Source of the DNA: Sipunculus nudus
Taxonomy: Eukaryota > Annelida > Sipuncula > Golfingiida > Sipunculidae
DNA: 64,000 nucleotides
Assembly: GCA_026874595.1 (NCBI GenBank)
Contig: CM049321.1
Span: 46,865,797 to 46,929,796, forward strand
Direction of reading: 5' to 3'
Shown here: piece after piece, positions 12,600-23,345 of the stretch
Position numbering within the stretch: position 1 is the first letter of the stretch
How the letters are laid out: every line of letters begins with the position of its first letter
Translations under genes and position numbers: made by a program
Notes under the pieces: model-generated
Told to the model about the DNA's origin: nothing
Seen by the model: the letters and a program-made list of their open reading frames with translations, nothing else
The model's database searches: none

Positions 12600-13391
12600 A
12601 GGAACGAGAACTAATTTTAATGAATAATATTTGTTTCACCTGTGACATTATAAATGAGATAACATAAATAATGTAGAGCAATTTGTTCAATATAAACTGC
12701 ACTTTTAAATGAAAGTGTCATTAAATAGCTATCATGTATGGTATCAAATTATATCCGTGAAGAATAATTAATATTTTTAAAATCGACAAATATGACATTA
12801 AATTTTACGATAAACGTTATGATCATGTAAACCTTTGATGTTACCCGAAGGAAATATTAAATAGTTGTGATGAAATGTAACACATTAGTTACATGTATTT
12901 GCGCAACAAGTGTGTTTCAACGGAAAGACTTATTCATAGGCCTAATATACATATTTAGGCTGCATGTGTAAATGACAGGAAACGCACATAAATATTCAAA
13001 AGTTATGCATATGTTGAATAGTATAAAATATTTTTGTAGTAGTTTTTTATTATGATTCTTTATTATTATTAAGAGAGGTAAATAAAAAGTTATGGATTCG
13101 ATAAATATTGTGTATATTATTTATGTGTATGTGTATGTGTAGAAACAGAGAGAGAGAGTGAGAGAGAGCGCGCGCTAGGCTAAAACCTTCCTCTAAATCT
13201 CCATTAGTTTACACCCATTTTAATATTTTAGACATATGTAAATTTTCATTTTATAATATATATTGATTCACGTTAATGTATAGGCAAGGTCCAGGTACGG
13301 GCCGGGTTGGTAATTTGAATGTGCCGGGTTGGTAAGTACGGGCCGGGTTGGTACGGGCCGGGTTAGAAATGGGCCGAATTCACCTGTACCC
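12340..13391. mobile_element. 1,052-bp TIR element with 8-bp target duplication (hAT-like)
   Basis: GGGTACAGGTGAATTCGGCC starts the left end and its exact complement finishes the right end. The inverted similarity extends roughly 110-120 bp. The direct octamer TCCTACAC lies immediately outside both ends (12,332-12,339 and 13,392-13,399). The arms are GC-rich, with several copies of 'aacccggcccgtac', while the interior is AT-rich with a GA microsatellite. An 8-bp duplication and subterminal repeats are typical of hAT elements. No transposase is encoded. Confidence 0.88.
12566..12598. repeat. (GA)n microsatellite
   Basis: A run of GA dinucleotides inside the hAT-like element. A second weaker GA patch is at about 13,147-13,170. 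Confidence 0.9.
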
Positions 13392-13668
13392 TCCTACACA
13401 GCTATAGTAACAACAACTCGCGTTATTGACACGTCTAGTATCACGACGGGGGTGTAAGTGACACACGGTGAATGCTTGCCATCTAGTGGGAGTGTGACAG
13501 ATTGAACGCATGCGCAGTTAACTTTAAACCGTGTGTCAATAAGCTGGACCTTATCGACACACCCGTGTGTCAATAAGGGTGGCCTATTCTATTTGTGTAT
13601 ACTGGGTTTTACTCTGCATCAGTGGCTCACTGTCAACAGTTCATGACTGTTATATGCACTTACCTCTC

Positions 13669-13774
13669 TAGTCCATCTCTGGACCCTTGTGTCCTATGTT
13701 AGACCTGATGGACGGACACGTACGTGTCCGTCCATCAGGTCTAACATAGGACACAAGGGTCCAGAGATGGACTA
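13669..13774. mobile_element. 106-bp perfect palindrome flanked by a 9-bp direct repeat
   Basis: Every base from 13,669 pairs with its partner up to 13,774, around the centre CACGTACGTG. The nonamer TTACCTCTC directly abuts both sides (13,660-13,668 and 13,775-13,783). A perfect inverted repeat with a perfect flanking duplication is best read as a recent insertion of a fully fold-back mini-element. Confidence 0.88.
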
Positions 13775-13783
13775 TTACCTCTC

Positions 13784-15251
13784 CAAAGGACTATTTTTGG
13801 GAATTCCGGTGTATATAGGTGTCATTAATACCGGGGTTTTTTTCAAATTTTTTTTATTACTTTAACATCAAGACAGCAACCTGCAAACAGGTGATAATAT
13901 AAGGAGCATGGACTAAAACCGGGACGTCGGATGCCAAATCGGATGCCGAGCCAGAATTGTACCGCTTGAAGGTGCCAACGCTGCAGCGGCGCTCATACGA
14001 TGGGTTTATCTCACGGATCAATGGATAGATATTCAAAGACGGTTTTATAATGTTTAAATAAAGATTATGACAAATAACAGCATTATACATAAATTTCAAC
14101 AAAATGGGAAAGTCGAATCTGAAACTGTGAGGTATAAACACCTGTTAAGAGTCCTTTTTTTTTATAAAATAAACATAATTATAGACCCTATTAATATTAA
14201 AACCTACAAAAGCTGTATATGCTGGATTAAAACTTACATATAATTGTATTTTAAAATGGCAGTATAAGATAATATGGAGTGTAACAAGGATAACATTTTA
14301 GAGGTTTTTTTTAAAGTATAGCCTATGTTCAATAATTATATCATGCAACAAAGTTGAGGTCTTTTCAGGTTAAGGTATTGCAAAGAAGTATTGTGTTCAA
14401 TCATGCATTTATTGTAAACGCTAGTATTCTAGAACAAGAATTTTGTACTTTTAAAGACAGAAGAAAAAAACAAGACTGCGCTGTGTTGTAAAAGAGCTAT
14501 GACATGAAGTATGTGTTTGGTTCTAACAATTCAGATTTCCCATGTTTTATTTCACCCATAGTAATAATTTTGAATGTCAACACAGGTCAAATACAGGACA
14601 AAATAATACTGCTGGTAAAACATTGCACACACACACACACACACACACATATATGGCAAAATAGAAAAGAACAATATTTATTTATAGGAAGTGTGGTTAA
14701 TTTGAACAAAAACTATTATTAAATTGAAAATATGTGGCAATATCCATCGGACAATTAACAATTTATAAAACCCTTGTGAATAGAGTTAATACTATATTAT
14801 CTGCTTGGCAAAGAAAACATATTATTTTTTTTAACTTTACACGATCATTTGTTTGACCGTGGGCCTTTATAGTCCCGAACCTTACACAATAATATTCATT
14901 ACATATGGTGCATGGTGGCTTTTTATTCTACCTTTAGTACCGTGAATATCCACATTTAATTAGTATATCAGGAATACATAGTAGTGTTATAAAGTGTAAA
15001 GCCTGGTGATTAAAGAAAGATTTGTCTGTTTGTTTATAAATGTGTTTATTTTACTTGTTAATATTTTGGATGCTAGTCTTTAAATATGGTTGAGTTACAG
15101 GAAGGGTTATTTAGGAAAAACAAAGGTCAACATATTTTGATAGGGTGGCGACATATATCTGCCTCTGGCGGACAAGAAGGTCCGGACCATGGCAGGCCAG
15201 TGAATGCAATCATAACTTATTCTCCTTTACAGAAAAACATATTATTTTTAT

Positions 15252-15289
<38 letters not shown>

Positions 15290-15570
15290 TATATATATAT
15301 CATAAATATTTAATAATTGCATGTCAGGCCTGACATTTATTTTTAGTTGATAACTGAAAATGTGAAACGTGAGATAAATATAAGACCTCTCACGTGCCTG
15401 GAGAATTCTAAAACAATGAGAACTTCCGAACTAAATTAAAGTTTAATATAAAGCGCGCAGATGTGTCACGATATGAAACAGCGACAAATGCATTAATAAT
15501 ATTGTCACAAGAGGCATCATAGCGAGTTATAGGACACAGTGCTTGTTGTTGTCTGGGGAAGTATGAGGGT
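13784..15570. other. No gene recognised; microsatellites only
   Basis: AT-rich spacer holding a (CA)n run at about 14,625-14,649 and TA runs at about 15,255-15,300. The short reading frames cross these repeats and show no domain. Confidence 0.5.
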
Positions 15571-16113
15571 GCCTTTCCATACATGCGGGCCTCCGTCTTG
15601 GTCCCGCACGGGTGAAATCCAACAAGTGTATTATCATTGTCCCCTTTCCAGACGTGCGGGCCCCCGCACGGGTCCCGTATGCGGATCTAGCAATGTTGGA
15701 TTTTCCTGCGGGGGCCCGCATGCGGATTTAACATGTACTTATCAGTAACAGGTGTGTTTCCTAGTCAATGGGAAAGAAAAATGAGCTGATACAGCTTATA
15801 AGGCTGCATTAAAAAAAAATACGACCAGTCTTCATTTGGATACGGCCCGGAGCCAGCACTGGGTTATGTGTGACAGGAAATAGGTCTAACCACCATGTAA
15901 GCCTGATTGTTGATCAGCCTCACTAGTTAGCATGAATGTTTACACTGAATATTTAATACATTACAGTAACACTTAAGAAATTATGATAATTAGTGCATCC
16001 GTTTATCACAAATAATGGGCCATCCGCATGCGGGGAGCCGCCCATATGAAGAGGAGCTCTCTCCATGTAGGGACCCGCTCGGGTGCTGATGCCAATCCGC
16101 ATGTATGAAAGGC
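15571..16113. mobile_element. 543-bp inverted-repeat element (MITE-like)
   Basis: The left end GCCTTTCCATACATGCGG and the right end CCGCATGTATGAAAGGC are inverse complements apart from one inserted base. Degenerate GC-rich copies of 'catgcgggcc...gtcccgcacggg' recur in both orientations next to the ends, and these give the overlapping short frames. A target duplication is not obvious. Confidence 0.6.
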
Positions 16114-17667
16114 AAGCCTTGAAAGATGTTACTCGAATTTCGTCAAACAAGGAACGTTTTATGTATGCTTAAATTATTAAATTTATTTCTTTAGAGAACT
16201 AGAAGTTTGTGCAGGAATGCATATTAATGGGGTACTCCGCAACCAGTGTTTTCATTTAGTTATTTGTCCGTATTTCCAGGATCATTGGTGCACAAGTTCG
16301 CCCAACAAGTGTTTGCAATCCCTTAATCGGCACATATTTCCATGTTTAATCGTGAATATGTGACTGCATATTTGTGAATATTCCTTGAAGTCCTTCCTGG
16401 AACCGATATGATCCGGACCAACTACAAAAACTTATAGAATCATCACTGGTCCATTCAGAAACGTCCTGAACGTTTTATGGGATTCCGTTTATGTCAGCGG
16501 GAGCTTTATTGTGAACAAACACACACAAATGTTGACGGGAATGAACTTGTATCATCCTGAAGGAGGCAATGAAAGAGAACTGTAAAGAACAAGAGGTAAA
16601 CATCTATGGTGTATCTTCAGGGTCGAGTCCTCTGGTAATCTATTCAGACGATTGGAGGAATATTCTAATTAAAGTTCAACAATGTAATGAAAAGGAAATA
16701 GGGGGGTTTGATCCGCCTGTCAAACGAGTGACAACACTGTCATGCAGTGGCAGGCCATTGTGTGGCCAAGAATAAACATAAAACCATATTACGTTATGAC
16801 TTAAGAGAGTGACTTTGATTTTATATCCGTATAAATATTCAGTTTCTTCGTTTCAAAGTTTCGGTAAAACATATCGGTGTCAGAAAACAAGAATACGCTT
16901 ACATAGATCATTAAACCGGGAAATAGCGTGTTCTTGTTGAGAGAGGTGCATAGGCTATTGTTGAGAGAGAGTGACAGAGCTATAGGGTATTTTAGAGAAC
17001 TGAAAACGTAGTAGGATCTTATTAGTCTATTTTTGACGGCCTGAATGTCATGTTAACAGTCGAAGAAAGAACAAGAGATGAGGGAAAAAAGAGCAGCAAA
17101 AGAAAATTCGGCAGTATACAGGGTACAAGTACATAAAGAAACAAGACCATTGTACAGGGGTATATAAGCACTTTATATGTATTATAGTGTCCAAGTGTAG
17201 CAGAATTATGCAATGGTATAGCCCCTTAAAAGCAAATGTTAAAACACTTTATACGCTGAATTTATGTATACACATTCGTGAACTGAGGGTAATTATTGTT
17301 AGAACAAGTTCTTATGACACCCCTGTTACGGATATTTAAACCTGTTTGTCTACAAGGCAGTACAAGTTGTTAGTAAACAGCAATTTTGACAAACGGAAAA
17401 ACCATGCATGTGTTCAATGGTGGTTGGTCATATACATGCAAAGTTGAACGGTTACTAGTTGCAAGATGTAAACTCTGGTTTGTCCAATTTGCAGAAAGAA
17501 GTCATCATTGAATTTGTTTTGATTATTTTTACGGGCCCGCACACGTTAAATCACTTGGATTTAAATTAAACAAACAGCCTTTTTTTGCAATATGATCGTC
17601 ATTTTCTGGCTTACTCTTACAAAAGGTTCTAAGGAATTTCTTTAGATGATAGATATCCGGTATCCCC
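16114..17667. other. No gene recognised
   Basis: Spacer without supported coding sequence or repeat ends. Confidence 0.45.
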
Positions 17668-17830
17668 GGTGTGGCTATGAGAGTGGGTTGTGGTTGCATG
17701 TCCAAGGCTGGTGGCTTTCTCCGGCTTCCTCCACCACTGCAAACTACTAACGCCAACAACTGAGCCATGTATATGTAAAGTGCCATGATTAGTTATATCA
17801 ACTATCTGTTCAGTCAATGTAAATAAATGT
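17668..17830 (+). repeat. SINE body, head-truncated
   Basis: The stretch 'gtggctatgagagtgggttg ... ctttctccggcttcctccac ... gagcca ... gattagttat' aligns in order with the SINE body at 45,180-45,310. The tRNA-like head is not recognisable here. The short minus-strand frames across it are coincidental. Confidence 0.65.
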
Positions 17831-18242
17831 TTATAAGAATATCGAAAAAGGCACCTTTAAGGTTTGTTTATTTAGGAGGTAACTGCTTTTGATATTCATT
17901 AAAATAACACCTTTTATCATTTTTGTAGGGACCTTAAGACCCCAGTGTATAATTAATATTATAACAATTATTCCTATACTCGCGCATTCCTTTTTTTTCG
18001 TGAACCATTCCTTATTGCCGCTTATTAATTCTTGTATGAAAAGCCATTGGGCCTAATATGTTCAATTAATGCAGAAACTACATTAAGGATGAAAAACAGA
18101 TTTGAGAGAAATAAAAAATACATGGCTACTAACTACAGTGAACGACATTTACATTATTCCTTGCACGTAACAGACTAGCACGGGAATTCAAAATTTGACA
18201 TGCCTCCTATATTCAGTGTCAATTAAATTGGATTTAAAAACA

Positions 18243-20792
18243 AACAAGGCCTACAGGCCTAATGCGAACCTGTGCATATGGATATACACCAGGTATAACG
18301 CTTCAATGCTTAACCACTACTTTTCATATATATGAACAATGCAAGTACTTAACATTTTGAACAAGAACAATACACAAACATCACTGCTGAAATTCTGGCA
18401 TGGGTGCACACAACACAAAAATTATTGTAGGTGGCACCACCAGTCTTGTATACGACAAAGCTATTTGACATGTATAAATATGCCCAATTTCAGGCTGATA
18501 TATCAAATTCCTCCGTAGAATTAAGCAGGCACATACACTTTGCAAAAGTCATTGTAGATGGCGACATGCACCTGTCTTGTGAACGAGAAAGCCATTAAAG
18601 ACACATAGACAGGTCAGAATATCAGGCCTTGAGTCTGATGCACCAGGCTGACCAGGCTTAGGTGAGAAAGGCTGTTGCCCCCGAGTGTACTGTGACAAAT
18701 TACTGGCTCAGGCTACTGCACTTAGTGAACTCTTGACCTGCACCTGGCTAGACTGAGTGAACTTTTGACCTGTACTTGGCTGCACTGAATGAACATGAGG
18801 TGATCACATGATACTCATGAGGTGATCACATGCTACCCATGAAATGATCACATGCTGCCCATGAGGTGATCACATGCCTTGTGCTTGGCTGCACTGATTG
18901 AACTCTTGACCTAAATCTGGCTGCACTGAATGAACTCTTGATCTGTTGCCAAATCTGAAACAGTTGGCAGTTTCTCAACCTATTCAAGAAACATACACAA
19001 TCTTGGCCTGTTATGTAACTCTGCAAAAATTTATCCAACACAAACCATTTGAACAAACTTGAGAAGGCTCTCCTCTGGGGTAATTTCTGTAAAATATTGA
19101 ACAATTTGGCTGGACTCTTTACAAGAAGAAGAAGTTTTTATCAGCTTTTTCCCTGTAAAATCTAAATAAATGCAGATAGCAAAAATAAGCTGAATCCATC
19201 AACATTTGATATGTGACTGATAATTGCATAAAATTTGGGGATGGTAGCTCCTGCTATTTCTGAGAAATAATGAATTGTGTACAGATGATATGTAATATCA
19301 TAAATCTACATTTTTTAAAAGCTTTTAAAAAACATTTTTTTTCAATATTTTCCATAGATATTCTGAAATCTAAATGTCTAGAGGCATGATGTAATGGATG
19401 CTGATAAACTGGTGCTAGGCTAGATGTATCTGCTTCACACAGCTAACATATATGGTAAAATGACTCAATTCAATCTTTATAATTCAGCCAAAATTCATTT
19501 TTTGGAACCATAAAAGACAATTATTATTAGAATGATTCTTGCAAAATATTAAACATATTTGTAGGTTTATAACTCATATGGGAAAATACAGCAAAATGGC
19601 AAAGTTCAGCTTCCCATAACTCAGCCAAAAATCACTGAACCAAAACCATTTGAACAAACTTGAATTATCAACTTCTAAGGATGTTTAATGTGTGAGATTT
19701 AAGAATTTGGCCCAGTGGTTTTTGAGAAGAAGATTTTTGTAGCCACTTAGCTAACATGGGCTGTCATGGCATATGACTAAATTCAGCTTCCCATAACTCA
19801 GCCAAAAGTCACTGAACTGAGACCATTTGAACAAACTTGAATTATCAACATCTAAGGATAATTAATGTGTGAGCTTTAAGAATTTGGCCCAGTGGTTTTT
19901 GAGAAGAAGATTTTTGTAGCCACTTAGCTTACATTGGCTGTTATAGCATATGACTAAATTCAGCTTCCAATAACTCAGCCAAAAGTCACTGAACCAAAAC
20001 CATTTGAACAAACTTGAATTATCAACATCTAAGGATAATTAATGTGTGAGATTTAAGAATTTGGCCCAGTGGTTTTTGAGAAGAAGATTTTTGTAGCCAC
20101 TTAGCTATTATGGGCTGTTATGGCATATGACTTAATTCAGCTTCCCATAACTTAGCCAAAAGTCACTGAACTGAGACCATTTGAACAAACTTCAGAAAGC
20201 ACTACCCTAGGATCATTTTTGTGCGATATTAAACAATTTGGCCATTTCGTTTCAGAGAAGAAGTTATTTTTAGCTGTCAGTATGATACGGGCACTGATGA
20301 CCCCCGTACAAAAAAGGCCGATGCAGGTGGCGCCACCAATACCTCAATTTCAGATATGACTCATGTGACCAACATTGGCATAAAATTTGGTGATGATAGC
20401 TCAAGCCAATTCTGAGAATGTAATTTTAGTATGCTTTTTTGGTCAGATGACTGAGTTCAACTTCCAGCCAAAAATCACCGAACTTAAACCATTCGAACAA
20501 ACTTGAGAGAGATTGGTCCAGGAATCATTTCTGTAAAATATTGGATAATTTGGCTAAACAGATTCGGAGATGAAGATTTTTTAAGCTTTTTTAGCTTTTT
20601 CCCTATAAAATCCAAGAAAATGCAGTTAGCCAAAAAATAAGCAAAATCAGATAGAATTTTTTTAGATGACTAATTTTAAGCATAAGATTTCGTGATGCTA
20701 ATTCTTGCCATTTTCAAGATAGTATGGGTTAACGTACAGACGACGGACGCCGGACGACGCCACACCATCGCATAAGCTCACAGGTTCGCTAA
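18243..20792 (+). mobile_element. Family B element, full-length copy B1
   Basis: It starts 'aacaaggcctacaggcctaa', with GCGAACCTGTG at 18,264-18,274. It ends with the exact inverse CACAGGTTCGC at 20,779-20,789, then TAA. Copy B2 (27,934-30,505) has the same order of modules and nearly the same length (2,550 against 2,572 bp). It contains GGTGGCGCCACC at 20,326-20,337 and a ~177-bp tandem array. It is non-coding. The inverted motif inset ~20 bp from the 5' end but at the 3' end, plus terminal CTAA, resembles Helentron-like elements (inference). Confidence 0.72.
19630..20280 (+). repeat. ~177-bp tandem repeat inside B1
   Basis: 'agtcactgaac' plus 'ccatttgaacaaactt' recurs at about 19,632, 19,810, 19,986 and 20,163. 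Each unit includes 'ggcccagtggtttttgagaa' or a diverged form. A related unit lies at about 20,465-20,590, and single units occur in B0 and B2. Confidence 0.85.
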
Positions 20793-21073
20793 AAAAGTAC
20801 AAAAAGTATTTGTGTGTGGTGTTGTGATGCTAAACATCTGTCCCCTTGTTGACTGGGATACGGAAAGTGAAGTGAGAAACAATTCAACAGTTTCTTAAGT
20901 TTTATTGAATCTCCATATTTTCAGTTTGTTCAGGTTATTTTCACTTCCTTGTAGCCTTTTTTTCATGGACGAAAGTTAGATAATGGTTCATTCAATTATC
21001 CCAGCAAAAGGATTTTTAACAAGTTTTTTTTCCAATCAAGGATTTATTGTGATCATCTTCCAAACTTTGAGAG

Positions 21074-22666
21074 TCATTTGTCCTGAAAATTCATCTGCAA
21101 AGTATTAGATTTTGTGTTTTCTCCACATTCCGAGGTATGTTTTATGAGAACAACCTTGTGGGAGTAAGATTTGCCACAATGCTGACACACGAATGGTTTC
21201 TCTCCAGTGTGTGTCCTCATGTGAGTCTTTAAGTTACATTGCTGGGAAAAAGATCTGCCACAAATCTCACACGTGTATTGCTTCTCTCCAGTATGAGTCA
21301 CCATGTGCCTTTTCAAGTGATTCTTTTGATGGAACAGTTTCCCGCAATGATGGCACTCATGTGGTTTCACTCGATAATGCCTCTTCAAATGTTTATTTAG
21401 GTCACTCTGAAGGTAGAAACATTTGCCACATTGTTCACATTTACATGTTTTTTCTCCTTTATGCATCAAGTTGTGTTTCTTTGCATTTATTAGTTGGGTG
21501 AAGGCTTTGCCACAATACTCACACTTGTATGGTTTTTCTCCAGTATGGGTTCTTCTGTGTCTGTGAAGCTGAGACCTTTCAGGGAAAGATTTCCCACAAT
21601 CCTCACAGGTGAATGGTTTTTCTCCGGTATGTCTCTTGACATGTACTTTCAACCAGGATCGGTCAGCAAAACATTTGCTGCAATACTCACATTTAAATGG
21701 TTTTTCTCCATAATGCCTCATTAAATGCTTCGTAAGCGAGTGCTTACGAGAGAAATATTTGCCACAGTGTTCGCACCCATGAGGTTTTTCTCTGGTATGT
21801 GTCCTAATATGATTGAGCTTATCTTCTTTGGTAGCAAAACTCACATTACAGCATATACATTTAAATTTGTTTTTATTATGATTTTTTCTGTGTTTTTCTA
21901 TAGAACATGCCCAGGAAAAACGTTTCCCACACTGGTCACAGGTAAATGGCTTTTCTCCAGTGTGTATACGTCTGTGTTTCATCATACTCTTTTTCTCAAT
22001 GAACCGTTTTTCACAGCAGTCGCACTTAAAACGCTTTTCTCCTGTATGTGTTTTGCAGTGTCTGTTTAAACTAGATGAAAATGAGAAACATTTCCCACAG
22101 TACTGACAACTGAATGGCGTTTCTCCCGTGTGCATCCTGATGTGATTTGCAAGTGCATGTTTGGAAGGGAGGCATTTTTCACAGTGTTCACATTTATATG
22201 ATTCGAAATGGATCTTTGACACTTCCAACAACTTACTCTTGATGGAACAATTCTCACTGATGCATTCCGTCTTAGGATCGGTCTTCAGGTGTATATTGAA
22301 TGAAGGTTGATCCTCACTGGTGTGTTCTGGCTCAGGACTTGTCTTTAGGCATACCCTGAATGCATACGAATCCTCACCTATATTGTCTGGCTCAGTTTTT
22401 GTCTCAAAGTGAACATTAAATGATGCAGAATCACTGAAACTGTTTTCACGATGCTCGTACATATCGAGTGTCTTATCTTTATGCAGTATTTTGAGGTGAA
22501 TGTTTAACTTGCTCTTATGAGAAAAACATTTTCCACAATAACTGCAACTATATATGTTTTGTTCATGTTGCATCTCAGTGCTCGTGTATGTGATTGCATT
22601 TCCCTTTACAGAGACAGAGCCATATAAATTCTGTTCAGCATCGTTTTGTTCAACAACATATATCAT
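21074..22666 (-). CDS. C2H2 zinc-finger protein, 14 fingers, intronless
   Basis: A 530-residue frame, probably a nuclear sequence-specific DNA-binding regulator of the Krueppel type. Finger 1 is at about residues 39-62. A linker follows (about 81-140) made of three 20-residue repeats, each with F-x-V/I/C-x-x-x-T and acidic or proline residues. Fingers 2-14 then run almost without gaps from about 159 to 514, joined by HTGEKP-type linkers (several altered, for example HYGEKP, HNKNK and HYRVKP). The last finger ends H-x3-C instead of H-x3-H. There is no KRAB, BTB or ZAD-type domain in the frame. ATG at 22,666 is the first Met after an in-frame TAG at 22,715-22,717. AATAAA signals on the minus strand lie just past the stop (21,043-21,048 and 20,901-20,906). 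The whole protein is in one exon, so a retrogene origin is possible. The target is unknown. Confidence 0.9.
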   Translation of the reverse strand: MIYVVEQNDAEQNLYGSVSVKGNAITYTSTEMQHEQNIYSCSYCGKCFSHKSKLNIHLKILHKDKTLDMYEHRENSFSDSASFNVHFETKTEPDNIGEDSYAFRVCLKTSPEPEHTSEDQPSFNIHLKTDPKTECISENCSIKSKLLEVSKIHFESYKCEHCEKCLPSKHALANHIRMHTGETPFSCQYCGKCFSFSSSLNRHCKTHTGEKRFKCDCCEKRFIEKKSMMKHRRIHTGEKPFTCDQCGKRFSWACSIEKHRKNHNKNKFKCICCNVSFATKEDKLNHIRTHTREKPHGCEHCGKYFSRKHSLTKHLMRHYGEKPFKCEYCSKCFADRSWLKVHVKRHTGEKPFTCEDCGKSFPERSQLHRHRRTHTGEKPYKCEYCGKAFTQLINAKKHNLMHKGEKTCKCEQCGKCFYLQSDLNKHLKRHYRVKPHECHHCGKLFHQKNHLKRHMVTHTGEKQYTCEICGRSFSQQCNLKTHMRTHTGEKPFVCQHCGKSYSHKVVLIKHTSECGENTKSNTLQMNFQDK

Positions 22667-22714
22667 GTTTCTTGAACTTAGACTCTCACTTTCAATGTCA
22701 TCTCGACCTGGTTT

Positions 22715-22777
22715 CTAATCAGTTTCTTCAGATTTTATTGTAGAAGAATAGACCTCATCTCTTTCAGTCACCTCCAT
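22715..22777 (-). other. In-frame upstream Met-led extension ended by TAG
   Basis: An ATG at 22,775-22,777 opens 20 codons (begins Met-Glu-Val-Thr-Glu) in the same frame as the zinc-finger gene. It stops at TAG 22,715-22,717, after which the frame stays open for 16 codons to the Met at 22,666. It may be an upstream ORF, an N-terminus cut by one nonsense change, or 5' UTR. The segment 'gattag|aaac' also looks like a possible splice acceptor. Confidence 0.5.
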
Positions 22778-23345
22778 GATTTTTTTATGTATTTCAAACA
22801 TCAATGACTACGTGACTAGTGTTTTATTCTTCTACGTATTCTCTGCTCCAGTCTCACTTGGTATGGTGTTTCAGGAGGCACTATTACACATTATCATTTT
22901 CCATATCAGGATCATATAAGATGGTTAGATCCACATCATATTGTTTCTCTTTATATCTATAGAGAATCTACAGATTGTTCACCTCAAAGTTTTCCCTCAA
23001 TATTCTTGCCTCTGAAATCATTCCAATCTGCCAGTGTCTTTTTCAATGAGTTAACAATCTAGATTTCGATTTTTGCTGATGTAGTGATTATATGAATACA
23101 ATCTTCTCCTCTAAAATCCACCTGAAAATAAAATAGTTAATTTTCATGATAAAACCATTATTAAAAATAATATGACTTTTCAATCTTTTGAAAAGGAATA
23201 AGCAGCAAATGTTTGGAAACGTTATCTACCAGACCTAACCAAAGCTGCTTTTTAGGCATTAACAATCTTTGGTGAAACACAAACCTTCTCAACATACATG
23301 TCAATTTTTGTTATTCAAAATATTTTGGCCTGTCATTTTAGTAAA
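22778..23345. other. 5' flank of the zinc-finger gene, no gene recognised
   Basis: AT-rich upstream sequence. No TATA box or further exon could be assigned with support. Confidence 0.4.

Noticed and set aside
15527-15748. Overlapping frames on both strands rich in Gly, Pro and Arg
   Set aside because: They come from GC-rich subterminal repeats of the inverted-repeat element at 15,571-16,113.
21193-22257. Reading frames on the plus strand and a second minus frame over the zinc-finger gene
   Set aside because: They are shadows of the repeated finger codons of the 530-residue gene.
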